This document shows, in pieces, positions 1-10,821 of a stretch of 64,000 nt of DNA. Origin of the DNA: Ooceraea biroi (Eukaryota; Arthropoda; Insecta; Hymenoptera; Formicidae); the NCBI RefSeq assembly GCF_003672135.1, contig NC_039512.1:12354874-12418873 (forward strand). The letters are read 5' to 3'. The notes beneath the pieces were generated by a model. That model did no database searches, was not told where the DNA came from, and worked only from the letters and a program-made list of their open reading frames with translations. The translations under genes and the position numbers were made by a program. Positions within the stretch are counted from its first letter, which is position 1, and each line of letters begins with the position of its first letter.

Positions 1-1625
1 CTAATTTTCCAAAGAATCTTAAATCAATTTTTCTTTTTTTCCAAGCAAATAAAGATATATTTCACGATCATTCCGCATTATTAAAATAACTAGAAAGGAG
101 CGAATTCCTTAAAGAGGAACAGTCCGAGTTCGAGCAAGCTCGGATAACTTACGTAAGTCTTTTCCAAAATAAGTTTCCTAATTATCGATGGGACAAAGAT
201 TCCTTGATCTATTTCGAGCGGCCGCTTAAAGACACGCGCTTGCGAAAACGTTCTGCGAGCTGCGGGGGACGCGGAAGGCGAATCAAATCAAGTCAGGTCA
301 TAAAGAGCAAGCGCACTCCTACATTTGCCATCATATTTGCCCGATCGTCCTCGATCTATTTCAAGCGAACCGCCTGCGGGTTGCACTTTCCAAAGAAGCA
401 CTATCGACGACGTGACTGCGCTCATTACGAGCGGTTTGCTTTCTGCCCGAGTCAAATATCGTACGCTCATATACGTACGCGTGTAATGATAATTTCTAAG
501 TCGGTAAACTTGAAACGCGATATCAGACTTTTCCTCAAATGCTGAAAAGTGATCTGAAATTAATGCTTTAAAAAAGAGATAAAAGAGATCAATTTGACAC
601 GAAGTATCGCCGTGTATCTCTTGATTTCCTATGTAAAACTGAAAATTAAGTATACAAATTATGCATATAAATCACGTATTTTTTTCGTGATACGTCCGTA
701 TAAAAATATTCCTTTGAAATTTTCACATTTTCACTACGTTTTAATTATATTCTCTGTCTTAGATGAATTTAGAGGTAATATGTATGAGCTCGCTTCAGTG
801 AGTCGTAATGGAACTTTATCGTGCAATTCATGATAATCGCAGAAAACTGCGCGTAAAATACGTTACATAAATGCATTCGAGATTTCCCTGATCACATTAC
901 TGTGGTTCGACCTCGATATGAATTTTCAGCGGGCTTCTGAAAATCTGCAGCTATCGTGTTGCAGTTTGTATTAAATTGTCGGCTCGGTCAGCCGCGAAAC
1001 GGCCCATTAAACGCCGAAAAATGGCATTTCCCTCTTGCGCTCGTTCCACGAGACGTGATTGACGTCCGCGGGGAATGGGCGGGTGATCGACATTTCATAC
1101 AGCACCGTCAGACACGCGGAAACACGTTTTTTGATAGCTTCAGAACAGCCGCTATGAAAGGCAAATAGCAGTTTATGCCCATTTGTGGATTACACATGTC
1201 CGCGTCCATATGAACGTCACGCATTAATTAACGATCGATTCAATCGGATTTATGCACCGATTATTACACGGGATATAGAATACGTAGGATGAGGAAATTC
1301 AATCGTCCGAATTTCCAAAATTTCCAAACGCGCGCGTTTGCTCGCGCATTTTGTGACACTTCCGCTGCTAAATTAAATGGACTGTTTTTATTATGTATGT
1401 ATTAATGAGATTTTATCACTATTCTACTTTACATGATTGAAATCTTATCTCATCGTGTTTGCTCTGCTACATACAAATTTATTGTTTGATTAATTATTAA
1501 AACTATTAAAAACAATTAATATTAATTAATCATTGCGTTTTAATTAATGTGCGAAAATTAACATTTTTCCTGCCGATGTTAAGCATTTTTTTCCTTTTAA
1601 AAGATAGAATTCTTCGTGAACGTAC
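1..1625. other. Non-coding stretch, probable intron or 3' side of the GPCR gene
   Basis: I see no recognisable exon, transposon or RNA gene here. The TM6-TM7 exons of the minus-strand receptor would be expected in this direction, but none of the short minus-strand open frames carries a TM6 CWxP or TM7 NPxxY type motif. CpG-rich patches near 220-480 and 960-1150 alternate with AT-rich sequence, as is common in hymenopteran introns. Confidence 0.5.
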
Positions 1626-1831
1626 GCGTGTCGTGACGTCATGTGGTACCGGCGCTTCATGACACGCCAGATTTCCCAGCAGATGGTCGTATAGCAGAAT
1701 GCCATGACGGTCAGTGGCAGCACAAGGACCAGGATGAGCATGTAGACTTCATGAGCCCGCCAAAGTAGCCCGGCTTCAGAATCACGCACGCACCAGTAGG
1801 CAATGATTCGCAGTCCGACCTTTTTATGCGT
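1626..1831 (-). CDS. Class A neuropeptide GPCR, exon encoding ECL2-TM5-ICL3 (partial gene)
   Basis: This is an internal exon of a G-protein-coupled receptor that would act at the plasma membrane. The 5' boundary is the acceptor CTTTTCCAG just above 1831, and reading starts in phase 0 with THKKVGLRIIAYWC. The ECL2 cysteine, which normally pairs with the TM3 cysteine, is in YWCVRD. TM5 follows as a hydrophobic run with the conserved proline in LVLPLTVM and, eight residues later, the conserved tyrosine in FCYTTICW. A basic ICL3 start (VMKRRYHMTSR) comes next. The 3' boundary is less certain: I placed it at a GTACGT donor (1620-1625), but the frame stays open to 1544. The previous exon ends in phase 0, which matches. 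The family, a peptide receptor related to the TRH receptor/CCK receptor group, is inferred from recalled motif similarity. The exact ligand is unknown to me. Confidence 0.87.
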
Positions 1832-3426
1832 CTGGAAAAGAAGATGAGATTATCCCGTCACTCGCGAGTGAGCAAAGGACAACGTGGGTTACGTGCCTTC
1901 CCCGATATGCAACCCGATTGTCATAAGAAGACGCATGAAGGGCGGATTTCGTCCCTCGGGGACGGTGCGAGTGACTCGCTTTTGTCGCAGCCGAGTTTAT
2001 TAAGCCGTTCAGACGGGCATTTACATATGCCGGCGATAAGATCGTTGGCATATGGGAGTTTTTTATCGTTTCCCTCGCACCAGTTTCCTCAGGGCGTCAT
2101 AAAAAGCTCACCCGTTCGTCGTCGCACTTTATTAATCCGTTACGACGTGACTTTCCAATGGATATCGAAGAGAGAGAAAAAGAGATGCGCATGCAACGTC
2201 GCGAGTAACGTCTGCTCACATATTTTACAAACAATTTCAGAGATAGAAAATATTCTTACGAACTGTTACATATCTTTTATCTTTGAAAACATTAAAAAAG
2301 AACGAGTTAAATCATGATTGAATCTGAGGAGATCATCGCGGTTTTCAACAAACGATTTTATTTGCTAATGCAAAAAGTGTGTCTTGTCACTTAGAAACGA
2401 AAGTGAATTATGCTTCTCACAGAATAGAAACGGATAGTCAGTTATCTTTCTAACACGAGCTCGTTTGTTTAAACTAGAAAAGTTCAAGGTATAATTGTAG
2501 ACGGCAAGAAATCTTCACTACCTACTTACTTTTTAATTAATACTTCACGCAAGAATAGAAAGATGTTCTTGTTACTTCGGGCACGAGAAAATTAGATTTA
2601 AAACAACATTGCGATGCGGCATGATGCTTTTCACTCTCTTCTTCTTTATGAATGTAATTTGCCGAAAGCTTTACGGAGAATAAGAAGCTAGTTTTGCTTC
2701 GATTTGCTTTGTGTTCCGTTTCCTCTGTGCTTTATTCGTGACGATTCGTAGCTTTCACGTTCGGACTGAGGAAAAATTTCATTTAATTCAACCCTTCGTC
2801 TTCTGTGCGCGCGCGCGAGAACGAGAGATTTATTCACGGGTCAACTTTAATTCGAGAATCTTGATGAGGAGGTAACTTTTACGTCCCGATCTTCGTCATG
2901 ATTACGGAATTAGGTTTACTTCCGACGTTTTATTACAGAATGATTGGGGTATCAAACGAGATAAAGTTACACAAGAAAGAAGTACGTAAAAAAGAACGAT
3001 TAACAAGTTGTGCACAGAGCGCAATCTCTTAATCGATACTCTAACAAACGAAGTAATCAGAATTCAGTTAATCTACCAAACGAGCAGGGGGTAACTACAT
3101 GCTTGATTGAGTGCAATCGGAACAGTTCTCTTTCGGTAAATACCGTGAGATACCGGTTGTTTTTTGCCGATGTTACAACAGGTTGTTCGATTAAGCGCAC
3201 AATTCGATTAACGGAGTACTGAAACTTCTCTCAAGGAAGAAACAATTCCAAACTCCCCTTAAAGACTCGAATCCCGATGAAGCACCTAAAAGTACCTAAA
3301 GTACTCTCCCTACATCCCTCGTATCCGATAATTACCGCGGCTCGAGCAACTTTGCTACGTAACTATAATTATTGGACGAGCAAAATTTAGAATCAAGCAT
3401 TCTCGCGATCTGCGCATTAAACGGAG
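1832..3426. other. Intron of the GPCR gene, left part
   Basis: This lies between the TM5 and TM4 exons, an intron of about 3.3 kb in total. A plus-strand open frame of 163 codons at 1826-2317 overlaps the exon edge and has no recognisable domain, so I treat it as chance. The rest is AT-rich with CpG-rich patches and no element boundaries that I can define. Confidence 0.55.
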
Positions 3427-3430
3427 TTAA

Positions 3431-4151
3431 GGGGGGAGCCTGCTTTAGAACGTTGAAAATAAGGTATAATTTTACGAATTGTTTTGGAGAAACTATACAG
3501 CGGATCATTATAAAACTTTGATGCATTTATTAGTACATGTTTAAAGATAAAAAAAAATTATTTTTTGATTTGAATATATCGCCTGTAGAGATCGTCCTGG
3601 AAGCATCTTAGTGCAGCCGGCATTGTAAATTGGTGAGCATTCTCCTGCCTCCAAATTTCATCCAAACTGAAAAATTGAAATATTTTCTCGTTATTTATGA
3701 ATTCCCATCGTCGATGAACCTTTAATATTCATAAAAACATTAAGTTAAACAATTATTTTTGCATGAAAAAGTTCAAAAACTTTGCCTAAAAATCGTACTT
3801 TTGTGTTCTAAGCTCCACCATTTTGACACTTTTCAACTTTTTTCTTCTCTCTTTGGTTCATCGACGATGGGAATTCATAAATAACGAGAACATATTTCAA
3901 TTTTTCAGTTTAGACGAAATTTGGAGGCAGGAGAATGCTCAGCAATTTACAATGCCGGCGACGCGGCTGCACTAAGATTTCTCCAGGACGACCTCTACAA
4001 GCGATATATTCAAATAAAAAAATAATTTTTTTTATCTTTAAACATGTACTAATAAATGCATCAAAGTTTTATAATGATCCGCTGTATAGTTTCTCCAAAA
4101 ACAATTCGTAAAATATACCTTATTTTCAGCGTTCTAAAGCAGGCTCCCCCC
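3431..4151. mobile_element. Fold-back MITE with TTAA target duplication (piggyBac-type target)
   Basis: A 721-bp element flanked by TTAA at 3427-3430 and 4152-4155. The ends are GGGGGGAGCCTGCTTTAGAA and its reverse complement. The two arms (about 3431-3720 and 3862-4151) are inverted repeats of each other over some 290 bp with few mismatches, separated by a loop of about 140 bp. Each arm contains a matching segment reading CTCCTGCCTCCAAATTT or its complement. There is no coding capacity. TTAA duplication is the hallmark of the piggyBac superfamily, so a non-autonomous piggyBac-like origin is plausible. The termini are not the CCC-start piggyBac type that I know, so the superfamily is inferred. 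It sits inside the intron between the TM4 and TM5 exons. Confidence 0.8.
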
Positions 4152-4155
4152 TTAA

Positions 4156-5165
4156 ACGCAGATCAGGAGCAGAACAAACGGACGTTGAGCCGGTAGCATC
4201 AACGCCGACAGCTCGTGCTGAGACACCCCCGCGCGCTTGGATAACGCAGCGGCAGCGGAAAACACTCCGAGTTTCCCAATTGTGTACGTATCAAGCCTGA
4301 GGGAAGTTTTCGCCAGATGGAAACTCAATCACGTTGCATCCCCTTGATTTTCCGCTACGCCTATTATCCCCGCTTCGCGGCGGTATCCTTTTCAACGTTC
4401 ACGTTCGGATAAACCGTCGTTCTTCGGCGGTTAAGTGGGCGGATCTGGATTCTGTCGGTTCTTCAGCGATACGCATATCGCGTACCGTGCTCGAGTTACA
4501 CGGTCGCGATGTACGGAGGCATGAGATATGCGCGAAACGTTAGCGCGCGGTGTCACTGTACCGTGATAATTCACGGTATCGGGAACGCGTGTTAAAGTAA
4601 CGGCAGAAGGCCGCGCGCGCATCATAAATGAAGTAATAATTACTCGGGAATAATTGTACTGCAAAAATGTATCGCTTCGACCGTTATTTACCTTCAATTT
4701 AACGTTGCTCGCAACCTCGATACTGTTCGTATTCCATAATGAAGCTTTAATAGGTTTTTAATAGACACGCGGATATATTTCGTTTCTCGATGCAAATTAC
4801 TTGAACGCTTTACGCGCCGGTAAATTTGACCGCATGCAGAATTACTTCAAATCGAAATATGCAATCGTATTTTTCCTTGTTTGTTTTTCCTTCAAGCCGA
4901 CCTCTCTTCCACGAAAATATTAGACATTGATAATTCTTGTATTATGAGTGATGTAACGTAAAATGCTCTCTCCAAGATGAAAATATCAAAGATAATATTA
5001 AATAATATAAATTGTTGCTTTGTATTCTATTTTAAGCTCTCTCTTTCTATCTGCATTTATCTGACAAAATAATAGAAAAATTGAAAAGTTGTTATCAGTC
5101 GGAATGCAATCAGAGTTTCGGTAGAGAAAAATCAATTACGAGTTCATTGGAAAACACTAGTATAC
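4156..5165. other. Intron of the GPCR gene, right part
   Basis: Unique-looking sequence between the TTAA fold-back element and the donor of the TM4 exon. The first 40 bases, containing CGCAGATCAGG, mirror the sequence just outside the left TTAA (GATCTGCG at about 3408), so the inverted symmetry may extend beyond the element. I see no gene. Confidence 0.5.
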
Positions 5166-5289
5166 CTGTGTAAACAGCATTGGAATTCCCAGGAGAAACG
5201 CCGCGATCCAAGTCATAATCACGATCTTGCGAGCCTGGCTTATCGTACACGTATACTGCGCTCTCATCGGATGCACTATCGCGTAATAC
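5166..5289 (-). CDS. Class A neuropeptide GPCR, exon encoding ERY end-ICL2-TM4
   Basis: A 124-bp internal exon bounded by an acceptor (TTGTTTCAG) at 5290-5291 and a GTATA donor ending at 5165. Its first base completes the arginine codon begun in the TM3 exon, giving E-R-Y-Y. This is the conserved E/DRY motif of rhodopsin-family receptors, used for G-protein coupling. The remaining 41 codons read YYAIVHPMRAQYTCTISQAR, then KIVIMTWIAAFLLGIPMLF. They contain the ICL2 HP pair, the invariant TM4 tryptophan (residue 27 of the exon) and a TM4 proline nine residues later. The HPMRAQYTCTISQA stretch resembles the ICL2 of TRH-type receptors as I remember it. The exon ends in phase 0 and joins the TM5 exon cleanly across an intron of about 3.3 kb. 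Confidence 0.92.
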
Positions 5290-6277
5290 CTGAAACAATA
5301 TCATGATATCATTTTGCGAATAATCCAGATTTTAAACAGTTCTATTCAGAATAACTTATTTTTCAAGACTTGATTAAAAAGATATGTCATGGTGATAATC
5401 GAAAGATTACAAATAAATGTGATGATCTTTTTCTCGATATTCTCAAATATCAATTCCAAAGCATGGTAAAGAGATTTGTTATGGAAAAAATAGCGTCCTA
5501 AAATAGATGAAGTAATTTGCGTAAGTATAGAATAAAATGTCATTTGCGTAAGCTTCGTTGCAAGAGGAATAATCTCTGACAATGAGTCCAAGAGAGAAAG
5601 AAAAAAAGAGAGAGAGAAAGAGAGGTAGAAAAAGAGATATTGTTCAAGCCGCATTTTGCGTGGGCTATCATGTACACCGGAAAAACCGTCGGCGCGAGGG
5701 AAACTGCATTGTAAAAGTGTGAGGCTCATCCTGTGAGAAGTTAAGTCAGGGTTTTAGACAAAGCGAGAAGGCAGCCTCGTGCGGGTCGAACTCCGCAATG
5801 GTTCGAGTCGCAATGGAAGTCGCAAAAATATAATAAGCGAGTAGACCGAATCGCGTAATAGCGCGGAAAATCGGTCCGGTCATTTGCGCTGCATCTCCGC
5901 GGCCTCTCCTCTGCGCGCGGCAAGAACAAAAAGAGCCCAATAACCCAATAGAAGGCCTTTGCCTCCACCTCCATCACCTCCACCTGCTCCTCCTCCTCCT
6001 TCTGCACCTCCATCTCGTTTTTGGCGACGCTATCGTTGCACTGAATGCAAATTGCTCGGTCGTTTGTACCCGACTGGCTCGCGCCAATCAGACGATAACA
6101 GTTGGCGAATGAGTCGCGTCAAATGAAACGAACGGCAAGCTATTTCCCGCAAGGTTTTTTATCGTTCGCGTTTTATGGCGACGATAACCATTTGCGAGGA
6201 TGCGACCGCGACTATCCGCGCATGTTTCGGTCACTTGACGACGATCTTTTCCATCGTGCATCGAGGGAAATTATGCG
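5290..6277. other. Intron of the GPCR gene, with a CTCC-rich tract
   Basis: The region holds an AG-rich tract (about 5585-5640) and an imperfect CTCC/CCTCCA low-complexity tract (about 5965-6015). The open frames here come from those biased tracts and have no recognisable domain. No exon boundaries of the receptor are visible. Confidence 0.5.
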
Positions 6278-6281
6278 TTAA

Positions 6282-6417
6282 GCCCGTATCAGACTACGCT
6301 TTGAAGAATAAGATTGCAAGTTGGAGATTGAGATGCAACCAATCAAAATGTCTGCCATATTTTGATCGCATCTCAACCTTTAACTCTGAATCTTCAGTGC
6401 GTAGTCTGATACGGGCT
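6282..6417. mobile_element. Short MITE, about 136 bp, TTAA-flanked
   Basis: Inverted termini GCCCGTATCAGACTACGC (6282-6299) and GCGTAGTCTGATACGGGC (6399-6416) are exact reverse complements. They are flanked by TTAA at 6278-6281 and 6418-6421, with one extra T on the right. The interior is also partly self-complementary (GAGATGC...AATCAAAAT against ATTTTGAT...GCATCTC). It has no coding capacity. TTAA flanks again suggest piggyBac-type mobilisation, but the termini do not resemble the larger TTAA element at 3.4 kb, so it is a separate family. Confidence 0.75.
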
Positions 6418-6421
6418 TTAA

Positions 6422-7016
6422 GGGTGCTTCGAAATATGGCGATGCGGGTTCGTGCGAATTGGGCTTCAGATAAAAACGTCTGTCGCTTCTAGCAAGGGAA
6501 TAAAACTGAAAAAAAGAGAAATTAATCCCTTTGATATGGTCGATAAACATTCGCCGCAAACGTTTCCGTTCATTTTCGAGCGGCACTCGTCCTCGTTTAC
6601 GCGAACAGCATCACGGTAAACATCGGTAAATAATTTCCCCCCCTAATACTGAAGAATTGAAATTGTAAAGAGGATAAACGTGTACTAAGAACACTTGTTT
6701 AACATAAACAAAGCAACATGTTAAACAAATTAAATAAAAAAAGGAAAGAAAACTGTAAAAACCACGAGCAATCGTCATCTCTTTAATTTCCAATCTATTC
6801 GGGAGCATTTTTATAATATGCGTCCGTATTCTTTGGATGGCATACGTCTTCGTTACGGCAAGTAGCGTGACGTATACACTCTTCAATATATGGCAATAAC
6901 TCAAACTTCAAAAATTTGATGCCTCCCCTTCACGATGAATTATGTAAAGAGCTTTTCGGACATGCTTGATACGTTCAAAACATACACGTGTCAACTTAAT
7001 GTTAAAATTAGAAATG
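6422..7016. other. Intronic sequence between two transposons
   Basis: I see no gene or repeat boundary here. Two short open frames on the minus strand lack any recognisable motif. Confidence 0.45.
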
Positions 7017-7018
7017 TA

Positions 7019-8525
7019 CAGGGTGTCCCATGGGAAGTTGCTGAAAGTAAACGATTGGTTCTCCCCTCCATGACTTCAGAAAGGGTCTTACGGTTAACGA
7101 TCGTTCATCTGAGTGTCCGCAGTTTTATTCTGGTTGTGGTAGATGCAAGTCCGTGCGCGTCAAAATGAGTAATCTGACGACGGAAGAAAAGATTTATCTT
7201 GTCGAGTGCTTCTTTTCCAGAGGAAAAGTTTATAGCAATGCTTACAGGGGGTTTCGTACTAAATACAGAACACATAAAGTTAAGAGCGAAAACACGCTGA
7301 AATGTTAGAATTTATTATTTCTTTAAACGTATGCGTTACGTCACTCCATTTTTTGGCAATAAATCTGCATTAAAATAATGTTTTGTGTTATTTTTATCAG
7401 AATTATCGATAATTTTATGCAGTATGGAACTATCCAAGACCGTAGACATGATCTGCCAGATCCTTCTGTGTCTGTAGTTGCAGAAGAAAATATTGAAGAT
7501 ATTAAGAAGTATTTTGAAGAGAATCCAAATTCTTCCATTCGGAAAGCTGCCCAAACTCTTGAAATATCCAAAACAACATTACACAGGATTTTAAAACATT
7601 TCCTGAAAATGCATCCCTATAAAATAACATCGCATCAATTGCTAACCATACGTGCTATGACGAAACGTGTGGAATTCTGCAAGACGATAAATGGAATGTT
7701 TGAAGATGGAGAACTTGATGCAAAATTGATAATTTACACGGACGAAGCACATTTCTGGCTAAATGGTTATGTTAATAAACAAAATTATAGATTTTGGGGG
7801 TCGGAAAATCCCAACGTTTCCCTGGCTAAACCTTTACATCGACAAAAAATAACAGCATGGGCTGCGATCTCGGTAAAAGGAATTTATCTGCAATTCTTCG
7901 AATCAACAGTCACTAGTGAAAGTTACAAGCAGCTTCTCGAAACACAATTCTTCCCTCATGCAAAAAAAGAGGCCTAGTCAGAGGATTTCATTTCATGCAG
8001 GATGGAGCGACACCACATCGAACCCAGGAGGTCTTCGAAACAATCCATAAAGTTTATGGCAATCGAGTCATCGGTCTGGGATACCCCAAATTTGCCCAGG
8101 GGGGGCTAGAATGGCCACCGTTCTCGCCGGATTTAAATCCATGTGACTTCTTTCTTTGGGGATACATTAAGGACCATTGTTATGCCGGAAATCCAGAAAC
8201 AGTGTCAGATTTAGTAGTAGCTATTAAAAAGGTCGTCAGCAACATTAAAGACGACATGTTAGAAAAAGTTTTCGTAAAAGAATTGATTTTTGTACAAATT
8301 CAGATAGTGCACACTTTGAAAATATTTATCATTAGCTTACTTGATTATTAGCATATTTTTCATTAATAAAATAAACTGATATACAAACATTTTGCTAAAT
8401 TTTATTTATACCCATTAAAAACTGCAGACTTTCCTCTTTCCAACGCAATTTTTGTTTTTTCAATAACTGCATACGTTTAAAAATAACAGCTGATTAGTTT
8501 CAGCAACTTCCCATGGGACACCCTG
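7019..8525 (+). mobile_element. Tc1/mariner-superfamily transposon, full length but broken
   Basis: A 1507-bp element flanked by TA dinucleotides (7017-7018 and 8526-8527), the standard target duplication of this superfamily. The terminal inverted repeats start CAGGGTGTCCCATGGGAAGT and match perfectly for 28 bp. The transposase runs left to right inside and is interrupted (see the pseudogene entry). It lies in the roughly 8-kb intron between the TM3 and TM4 exons, in the opposite orientation to the receptor gene. The exactly matching repeats suggest a fairly recent insertion, even though the transposase is already disrupted. Confidence 0.93.
7165..8351 (+). pseudogene. Mariner-type transposase, degenerate
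   Basis: Three reading blocks are visible. Block 1 (7165-7308) starts MSNLTTEEKIYLVECFFSRG, a short N-terminal helical domain, and stops after 47 codons. Block 2 (7378-7977) contains a helix-turn-helix (SIRKAAQTLEISKTTLHRIL) and the first catalytic aspartate in IIYTDEAHFW (codon at 7741). It ends at a run of seven A's where one base appears to be missing. Block 3 (7995-8351) has the second aspartate in MQDGATPHRT (8001) and a third acidic residue in SPDLNPCDFFLWG (8145). The spacing between the second and third acids is 47 residues, longer than the DD34D of classical mariner or the 34-37 of other well-known groups. The roughly 70 bases between blocks 1 and 2 read neither as coding nor as a clean intron. 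The domain calls rest on motif recognition. The element cannot make a complete transposase as it stands. Confidence 0.88.
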
Positions 8526-8527
8526 TA

Positions 8528-10098
8528 TTTTGTATTTTGGTCTCAAGGAAAAATCGTGACACGTGTGAGATAAAAGTAAACGTAGAAATCTGCGTGTTCT
8601 GATAATTCTGCGAATATCGAGATAGTCTCTTTTGTTTACTCGTACGATTCTCCGAATCATTAAAGGAGGATACGTTTGATTAAGAGTAATTGGTATAACA
8701 TATTGATTTTGTTCGTTCAGCATTATGTAACCGTTGATTACATCACTTTGCTAGATCACCGCTGCGTTCGTAAATTTGATTTATTTAAGCAGCTTACGTG
8801 CGCTCCGATTGATCGCGACGCTTTGACATTTTACAGATTTACCAGTGGTAAATATTTGTTTGATAATTTGGTTGGTAATTATACGACGCGAATTAAATCC
8901 CTAACGAGTAAATATCGAGCAAGAATTGAATGAATTTACTGTTGACGGCTCGGCGACATTTCACGGCATTTTATACGCAGGCTACTCGAGAATCAATTTT
9001 CTTCTTACTGAAATATTTATTGAGAACGCCAATGCATTATTATGTGACAGTATAATTATGCAATATGTACATGATTAGTCTGCAAATATGTAAATCCAAG
9101 TTCTTCATAAATAAAAACCAAAAAAATCAAGTATAAGTTCTTTAATTTTCTGCAAAGCAAAGTGCTCACCAAATCATTTTGAAATATGCGAGCTCATTAA
9201 TAAAAGAAATATCTTCGGACTTACCTACCATGAAATCCTTGATGAAAGTGGGTTGAATCGGGCCGCGATATCGCGGAAAGTTACTGTTTTCATTTTACTG
9301 AGCTACCTTAATTGCTGCATACCGGAAAAAATGGCGTAGCACGCGACTCAGAATCTTCGCACATCTCATGTAATTTCAATGACGTTTCTTTTTTATCTTG
9401 AAATTATTTTTCACGTATAATCAGATGATTTTTATTAATGTTGCTTCGTATTGCCCAAGTCCAAATTCTTGTTACAGTTCTAATAATAACTAATATCTTC
9501 ATTATCATTAATCATCGTCATCATATGAAAGAATTACGCGAAATAAAACGAAATAAACATCACACTTTTACATCATAATACTATTCTTAAATCATTTTTA
9601 TGTTAATTTCAATTCTTCAAATATCGATGTTAAGCATCAATATTTCTGTCGCTATAAAACAAGTCAGAGGATTTATATCATAAAATCTTCGTCTCGATGT
9701 TGCAGGCTTCTGACTGCAGACTTCTCAGAAGACAAAAAGTAAAATTCGTAAAAAGACAAGAGAAAAACGATAGCTTGAAAAACGCTCTTTTGAAATAATA
9801 TTACTGGATTACAGCTGATTGTAATCTAAGAAATACATATCTCTCAGTATTATTAGCTAGTAACCTGGATACGTCTAGAGAGACGAACGAGACCGACGCT
9901 TTGACCCTTTTTTTCCTCCCGTTTAAGGGATCGCTAGCCTTGGATTAGCGCCAAAGTGGCAAAGTATTCTGGCGCCTGTTGTAATTACTGAATGCAACAA
10001 CTGTGCCAGGCTGACACGATTGCGTCATTAATTCCTCCGAAGATCCGATGGTGCTTGAAAATCGCCGTAATCTTATTTAATTTCAAAGAACGGTGTGT

Positions 10099-10138
<40 letters not shown>

Positions 10139-10812
10139 GGATCCAAGACGATGCGAGGAAAAACGTCGGAGAATCCTTTCCGTCGCGCTTTGGTATTGTA
10201 AGATAACGAGAAGCAAGATAAGAAGCGGCAAATATCCGGTTCAAGAGCGATTCAAGAGCTGTTTGTTGATTGCTGCTTGCGCGCGCGGTGCAAAGTTCTC
10301 GGGTTAATGGCGAATATTCAATTTCAAAGCGCACGTTGCGCATTCATTCAATCGCACCCGGTCGTGTCCTCATCGCAAGAAAAAGAGATAGAGTGGAGGG
10401 TAGATACAGAAAATGGTATAAAGATCGTTACGCTGGACGTGTTATTCGGACGAAAGAAGGGCGCCTGCTGGCGTCTCAGACGACCGGAAAGACAGCTCCT
10501 TCCGGCGCTCTTTTTCGTCAACGTCTTTCCGCCAGAAGGTCGTAAAGAGAACGGCTCTACTTAAACACCGTAACACCAAGTGTTGAAAATTTCACCGACC
10601 AATTTAGATCGCGAAATTCCTGTGATATTCAGATGATGTTATCACGAAAGTTCTCGAGTATATAATGAGTTATATCAATTTTTAATATAAATTTAATACA
10701 AAAGTGTTTAATTTAAAATGCTTATATTAAGCATTTTTTTATTTAAAAAAGCAATATTTAACACATGCATGAGAAAAGGGGAAAGATACATACTCTAAAA
10801 GTATGATATAAA
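8528..10812. other. Intronic sequence with a CT microsatellite
   Basis: Mostly AT-rich unique sequence with no exon or element boundary that I can support. A CT dinucleotide array at 10103-10135 produces serine/leucine-rich open frames that are not real genes. Confidence 0.5.
10103..10135. repeat. (CT)n microsatellite
   Basis: An uninterrupted run of about 16 CT dinucleotides in the intron upstream of the modular fold-back element. Confidence 0.95.
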
Positions 10813-10821
10813 CAATTGAGC

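Noticed and set aside
1826..2317. 163-codon plus-strand open frame
   Set aside because: It lies antisense over the edge of a supported GPCR exon, with basic, low-information composition and no domain.
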